A stretch of 64,000 nucleotides of DNA, taken from contig NZ_CP033459.1 of NCBI RefSeq assembly GCF_003265305.2, forward strand, positions 2,542,001 through 2,606,000. The letters are read 5' to 3'. Source of the stretch: Pseudoprevotella muciniphila (GTDB lineage: Bacteria > Bacteroidota > Bacteroidia > Bacteroidales > Bacteroidaceae). Below the pieces are notes generated by a model. The model saw only the letters and a program-made list of their open reading frames with translations. It searched no databases and was not told the DNA's origin. Made by a program: the position numbers and the translations under genes. Below are positions 61,440 through 64,000 of this stretch, in pieces. Every line of letters starts with the position of its first letter. The first letter of the stretch is position 1.

Positions 61440-62495
61440 ATGAAATTCTTTACAAAAGAAGTAAAAATAGCGATTACAGCAATAGTTGCCGTGGTATTGT
61501 TGTTCTTTACCATCAATTTCCTGAAAGGGAGAAATGTGTTTAAAACGCGTAATATCTACTATGTGGAATTTGCAAATACGGCAGGAATAGTAGAGACAAA
61601 TGTTGTTTATGCCAACGGCTATCCTGTAGGATCTGTCGTAAGCCTGAATTTTGACTACAAGAACATGAACCGCGTCATTGTAGGTATCGACCTCAATGAA
61701 AACATGAAGATACCAAAAGGTTCACGTGCAGAACTGGAGACAAGTTTGATGGGTGGTGTAACGATGAATCTGATTCTTGGACCAAATCCCACAGATCTGC
61801 TTGCTCAAGGTGATACCATAAAGGGCGGGCTTCATCTGGGGCTTATGGACAAAGGTGAAGAACTTGTTCCCGACGTTGCTCGCCTGTTGCCAAAACTTGA
61901 TTCTATCTTAGCCAACATCAATGCCTTGTCTGCTAATCCAGCGCTGTCTCAAACACTCGAGAATGCTGGTAATGCTTCGGCAAACCTCAACAAATCGACT
62001 ATCCTTCTCAATCAGATGTTGCAAGGTGAAATAGGCAATCTTGCACAGTCGCTGAAAGCATCAGGTGCCAATGTACAGGCTTTTACGGATAATCTTGCAA
62101 AAATCAATGTAAATAGTTCTGTGCAAGATGTTAATCGTATGCTGTCGGATTTGAACGTAGTTTCCGCCGACTTGAAGAATATATCAAGCAATGTAAGTGG
62201 ATTTACAGGCGACCTTGGTGAACTTTCGAAGAATTTGCAGCACCTGCTTACTAATGTCAATACGCTTTCGTCTTCGCTCGACAATACCATCAACGACCTG
62301 AACCGTCAACTCAATAGCAAGGATAACACAGCCGGCATGTTGCTCAACGACCGCCAGTTATATGATAATCTTAACGCAACAGCAAGCAGTCTTAACGCAA
62401 CAGCCAAAAGTGCAGACAGCCTCCTGACAGACCTGAAGGCACATCCTAAACGCTATGTGCATTTTTCAGTGTTCGGTCGTAAGGACAAGAAATAG
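61440..62495 (+). CDS. MlaD-like MCE domain protein
   Basis: A 351-residue inner-membrane protein. After one N-terminal helix (VKIAITAIVAVVLLFFTINF) comes an MCE domain (YYVEFANTAGIVETNVVYAN, GYPVGSVVSLNFD, KIPKGSRAELETSLMGGVTM), the substrate-binding module of ABC-type lipid transport between membranes. The C-terminal ~200 residues are Asn/Ser/Leu-rich coiled coil (heptad-like SSNVSGFTGDLGELSKNL), presumably extending into the periplasm. The MlaE/MlaF partners are not in the window. In many Bacteroidota this gene follows the amidase gene, as here. Confidence 0.92.
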   Translation: MKFFTKEVKIAITAIVAVVLLFFTINFLKGRNVFKTRNIYYVEFANTAGIVETNVVYANGYPVGSVVSLNFDYKNMNRVIVGIDLNENMKIPKGSRAELETSLMGGVTMNLILGPNPTDLLAQGDTIKGGLHLGLMDKGEELVPDVARLLPKLDSILANINALSANPALSQTLENAGNASANLNKSTILLNQMLQGEIGNLAQSLKASGANVQAFTDNLAKINVNSSVQDVNRMLSDLNVVSADLKNISSNVSGFTGDLGELSKNLQHLLTNVNTLSSSLDNTINDLNRQLNSKDNTAGMLLNDRQLYDNLNATASSLNATAKSADSLLTDLKAHPKRYVHFSVFGRKDKK

Positions 62496-62540
62496 CAACG
62501 TTGACATATCTTAATGTAAACACTAACCTACCTAATTGCA

Positions 62541-63875
62541 ATGGGACTCTCAGGAGAACATCTATGGACATCCTGTCTTGAAATAGTGCGATCGCAGGTA
62601 ACACAGAAAACCTACGACACTTGGATTGCACACCTAAAGTTCGTTTCGTATAACGATAACGACCTTACTGTTTCTGCACCCAATGAGTTTGTAAAGGAAT
62701 TCATTGAAGAACATTGTATCGAGGCACTGAAGAAAGGCCTCTATGAAACTTTCGGCACTAATGTTCGGCTGCTTTACAGTATACCCAGAGATAACGCAGA
62801 AACCACAAAAAAGGAACCGCAACAGCCGTACGGAACTGCAAAGGTGCCCAAATTGGACTCCAACCTAAGTTGGAATTATACTTTCGAGAATTTCGTGGAG
62901 GGCACGAGCAACAGGTTGGCGCTCACTGTGGCGAAATCAATAGCCCGAAATCCGGATCAGGCAACTTTCAATCCGTTTTTTATTTACGGTCCAAGTGGAA
63001 TAGGAAAGACGCACCTCGCTAATGCCATAGGTATGAGTGTGTTGCAGCAACATCCATCAAAGCGGGTACTTTTCGTTCCGGTACACGTCTTTCAGGCGCA
63101 GTACACACAATCGGTCAAAAACAATAAGTTTAACGACTTTGTGGCATTCTATCAGACTATAGATGTTCTGATTATAGACGATGTGCAGGAACTTACTACT
63201 CCCAAGACACAGCAAGTGTTCTTTCACATATTCAATCATCTGCACCAGAACAAACGTTACATCGTCCTGACATGCGACCGTGCACCCTCTCAGCTCGAAG
63301 GTCTTGAGGAACGTATGCTGACACGCTTCAAGTGGGGAATGACGGCTGAGATAGAACGCCCCGACATACAACTGAGGAAGGATATCCTTATCAGCAAGAC
63401 ATACGTTGACGGACTGACCGTGAGCGAAGAAGTCATAGACTATATAGCACAGAATGTGAGCGACAGCGTTCGCGAATTGGAAGGAGTGGTCAATTCAATG
63501 ATGGCTTACAGCATTGCTTTGAATCGTGAAATCGATTGCGAATTGGCGGAACAAATCATTGCAAAAACGATAAAGAAGAACAAGAAAGACGTTACGCTTG
63601 AAAAAATCTGTAAGCAGGTCTGCGCTGAGTTCGGTGTCAAGATAAAGGATATCGCCTCAACGAGCAGGAAGAAAGAGATTGTAGGTGCCAGACAACTCGC
63701 TATGTATCTTTGCCGGCAGATGCTTTCCTTACCTTACTTGCAGATAGGCAAGGAAATCGGCAAACGTGACCATACAACTGTTATGCATTCATGCAAACAA
63801 GTCGAAAATCAACTTTCCATTGATGCTGATTATAGAAAATTAGTTGACAAAGTGCAACGCAAAATTAAAGGCTAA
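62541..63875 (+). CDS. dnaA: Chromosomal replication initiator protein DnaA
   Basis: A 444-residue AAA+ protein that binds and opens the replication origin. Domain I is LWTSCLEIVRSQVTQKTYDTW; domain III has Walker A YGPSGIGKTHLANAIG (about residue 150), Walker B VLIIDDVQEL and the sensor/arginine-finger part LEGLEERMLTRFKWG; domain IV has the DnaA-box-binding motif GARQLAMYLCRQM and GKEIGKRDHTTVMHSC. Domain II is short. The stop codon lies within the following terminator stem. No cluster of DnaA boxes was found beside it. Confidence 0.98.
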   Translation: MGLSGEHLWTSCLEIVRSQVTQKTYDTWIAHLKFVSYNDNDLTVSAPNEFVKEFIEEHCIEALKKGLYETFGTNVRLLYSIPRDNAETTKKEPQQPYGTAKVPKLDSNLSWNYTFENFVEGTSNRLALTVAKSIARNPDQATFNPFFIYGPSGIGKTHLANAIGMSVLQQHPSKRVLFVPVHVFQAQYTQSVKNNKFNDFVAFYQTIDVLIIDDVQELTTPKTQQVFFHIFNHLHQNKRYIVLTCDRAPSQLEGLEERMLTRFKWGMTAEIERPDIQLRKDILISKTYVDGLTVSEEVIDYIAQNVSDSVRELEGVVNSMMAYSIALNREIDCELAEQIIAKTIKKNKKDVTLEKICKQVCAEFGVKIKDIASTSRKKEIVGARQLAMYLCRQMLSLPYLQIGKEIGKRDHTTVMHSCKQVENQLSIDADYRKLVDKVQRKIKG

Positions 63876-63890
63876 CTTCCGTTAGCCTTT
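63867..63890 (+). terminator. Rho-independent terminator overlapping the dnaA stop codon
   Basis: AAAGGCTAAC (63867-63876) pairs perfectly with GTTAGCCTTT (63881-63890) around the loop TTCC, followed by TGTTTTG. The TAA stop (63873-63875) is part of the left arm; on the - strand the A-run of the left arm also gives a T-run, so it may work in both directions. Confidence 0.85.
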
Positions 63891-63915
63891 TGTTTTGATG
63901 ATACTTATCCTAAAC

Positions 63916-64000
63916 CTATTTCTTTAAGGATTCCATTTCTTCTTTCGTTACCAAATAGGTCTTTTTTGAGGTGCTGTCGGGCGAAGAAGATTTAGCAGAG
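63916..64000 (-). CDS. Unidentified protein, C-terminal fragment
   Basis: The - strand is open from the window edge to a TAG at 63916-63918. The last 28 residues (SAKSSSPDSTSKKTYLVTKE, then EMESLKK) show a Ser-rich linker and a short charged end. It converges on dnaA and shares the terminator region. The fragment is too short to identify, and even its being coding rests on composition alone. Confidence 0.4.
   Translation of the reverse strand, partial: SAKSSSPDSTSKKTYLVTKEEMESLKK

Noticed and set aside
62496-64000. Replication origin next to dnaA
   Set aside because: No cluster of TTATCCACA-like boxes or AT-rich unwinding region was seen beside dnaA; isolated boxes at 21290, 25069 and in the BY-kinase gene are single and mostly inside genes. 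rpmH is also far away, so the dnaA-rpmH origin landmark does not apply.

Overview
The window looks like chromosomal DNA from a Bacteroidota species, most likely order Bacteroidales and probably Prevotellaceae-like. The main reasons are repeated TAnnTTTG -7 promoter elements in front of genes on both strands, a NigD-like lipoprotein, LL-diaminopimelate aminotransferase (DapL) as the lysine/peptidoglycan route, and a Bacteroidales-style capsule locus that begins with a Wza-like exporter and a Wzc-like tyrosine autokinase. The genus is an inference; no rRNA gene is present to test it.

Left core block (1-16.1 kb, all + strand). It holds a truncated Ala/Lys-tailed gene, an operon of two paralogous nucleotidyltransferases around an endonuclease/exonuclease/phosphatase-family protein, rpmH, and a probable operon of PASTA protein, RluD-type pseudouridine synthase, Ddl and a phospholipid-type acyltransferase, followed by a NigD-like lipoprotein. 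Next come a phytase-like esterase, a LuxR regulator with a pseudo-receiver, purA, a Gly/Tyr-rich surface protein, a membrane acyltransferase and an SF1 helicase.

Capsule or exopolysaccharide locus (16.2-46.6 kb, all - strand, read from about 46.85 kb leftwards). In transcription order: promoter, structured leader with a probable attenuator, wza-like, wzc-like BY-kinase, pyruvyltransferase, two flippases, a DegT aminotransferase / ATP-grasp / PLP-like / GNAT cassette, a decayed dehydrogenase remnant, and a run of GT2 and GT4 glycosyltransferases with hexapeptide, membrane acyltransferase, PIG-L and ATP-grasp genes. It ends with a Wzy/WaaL-like polymerase, an MBOAT/SGNH acylation pair and more glycosyltransferases. 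The parts fit a Wzx/Wzy-type polysaccharide heavily decorated with acyl, pyruvyl and amino groups. The initiating phosphoglycosyl transferase and sugar-nucleotide genes are not here. The middle (about 28-35 kb) is visibly more AT-rich than the core, which suggests transfer.

The most unusual element is a GxxExxY (PD-(D/E)XK-like) gene at 21.6-22.0 kb. It is closely bracketed by a perfect 20-bp inverted repeat and sits between the MBOAT and SGNH genes. Related repeats with a period of about 10 nt are scattered through the left half of the capsule locus and were not seen elsewhere in the window. It may be a small nuclease-plus-repeat mobile unit.

Right core block (46.9-64 kb). dapF-dapL diverge from pyrG-asnB. 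A tRNA-Gln gene follows, then a NUDIX-thyA-folA-5'-nucleotidase operon on the - strand that diverges from an rRNA methyltransferase, prmA and a MATE transporter. The block ends with an N-acetylmuramoyl-L-alanine amidase, an MCE/MlaD protein, dnaA with a terminator, and the 3' end of a converging gene.
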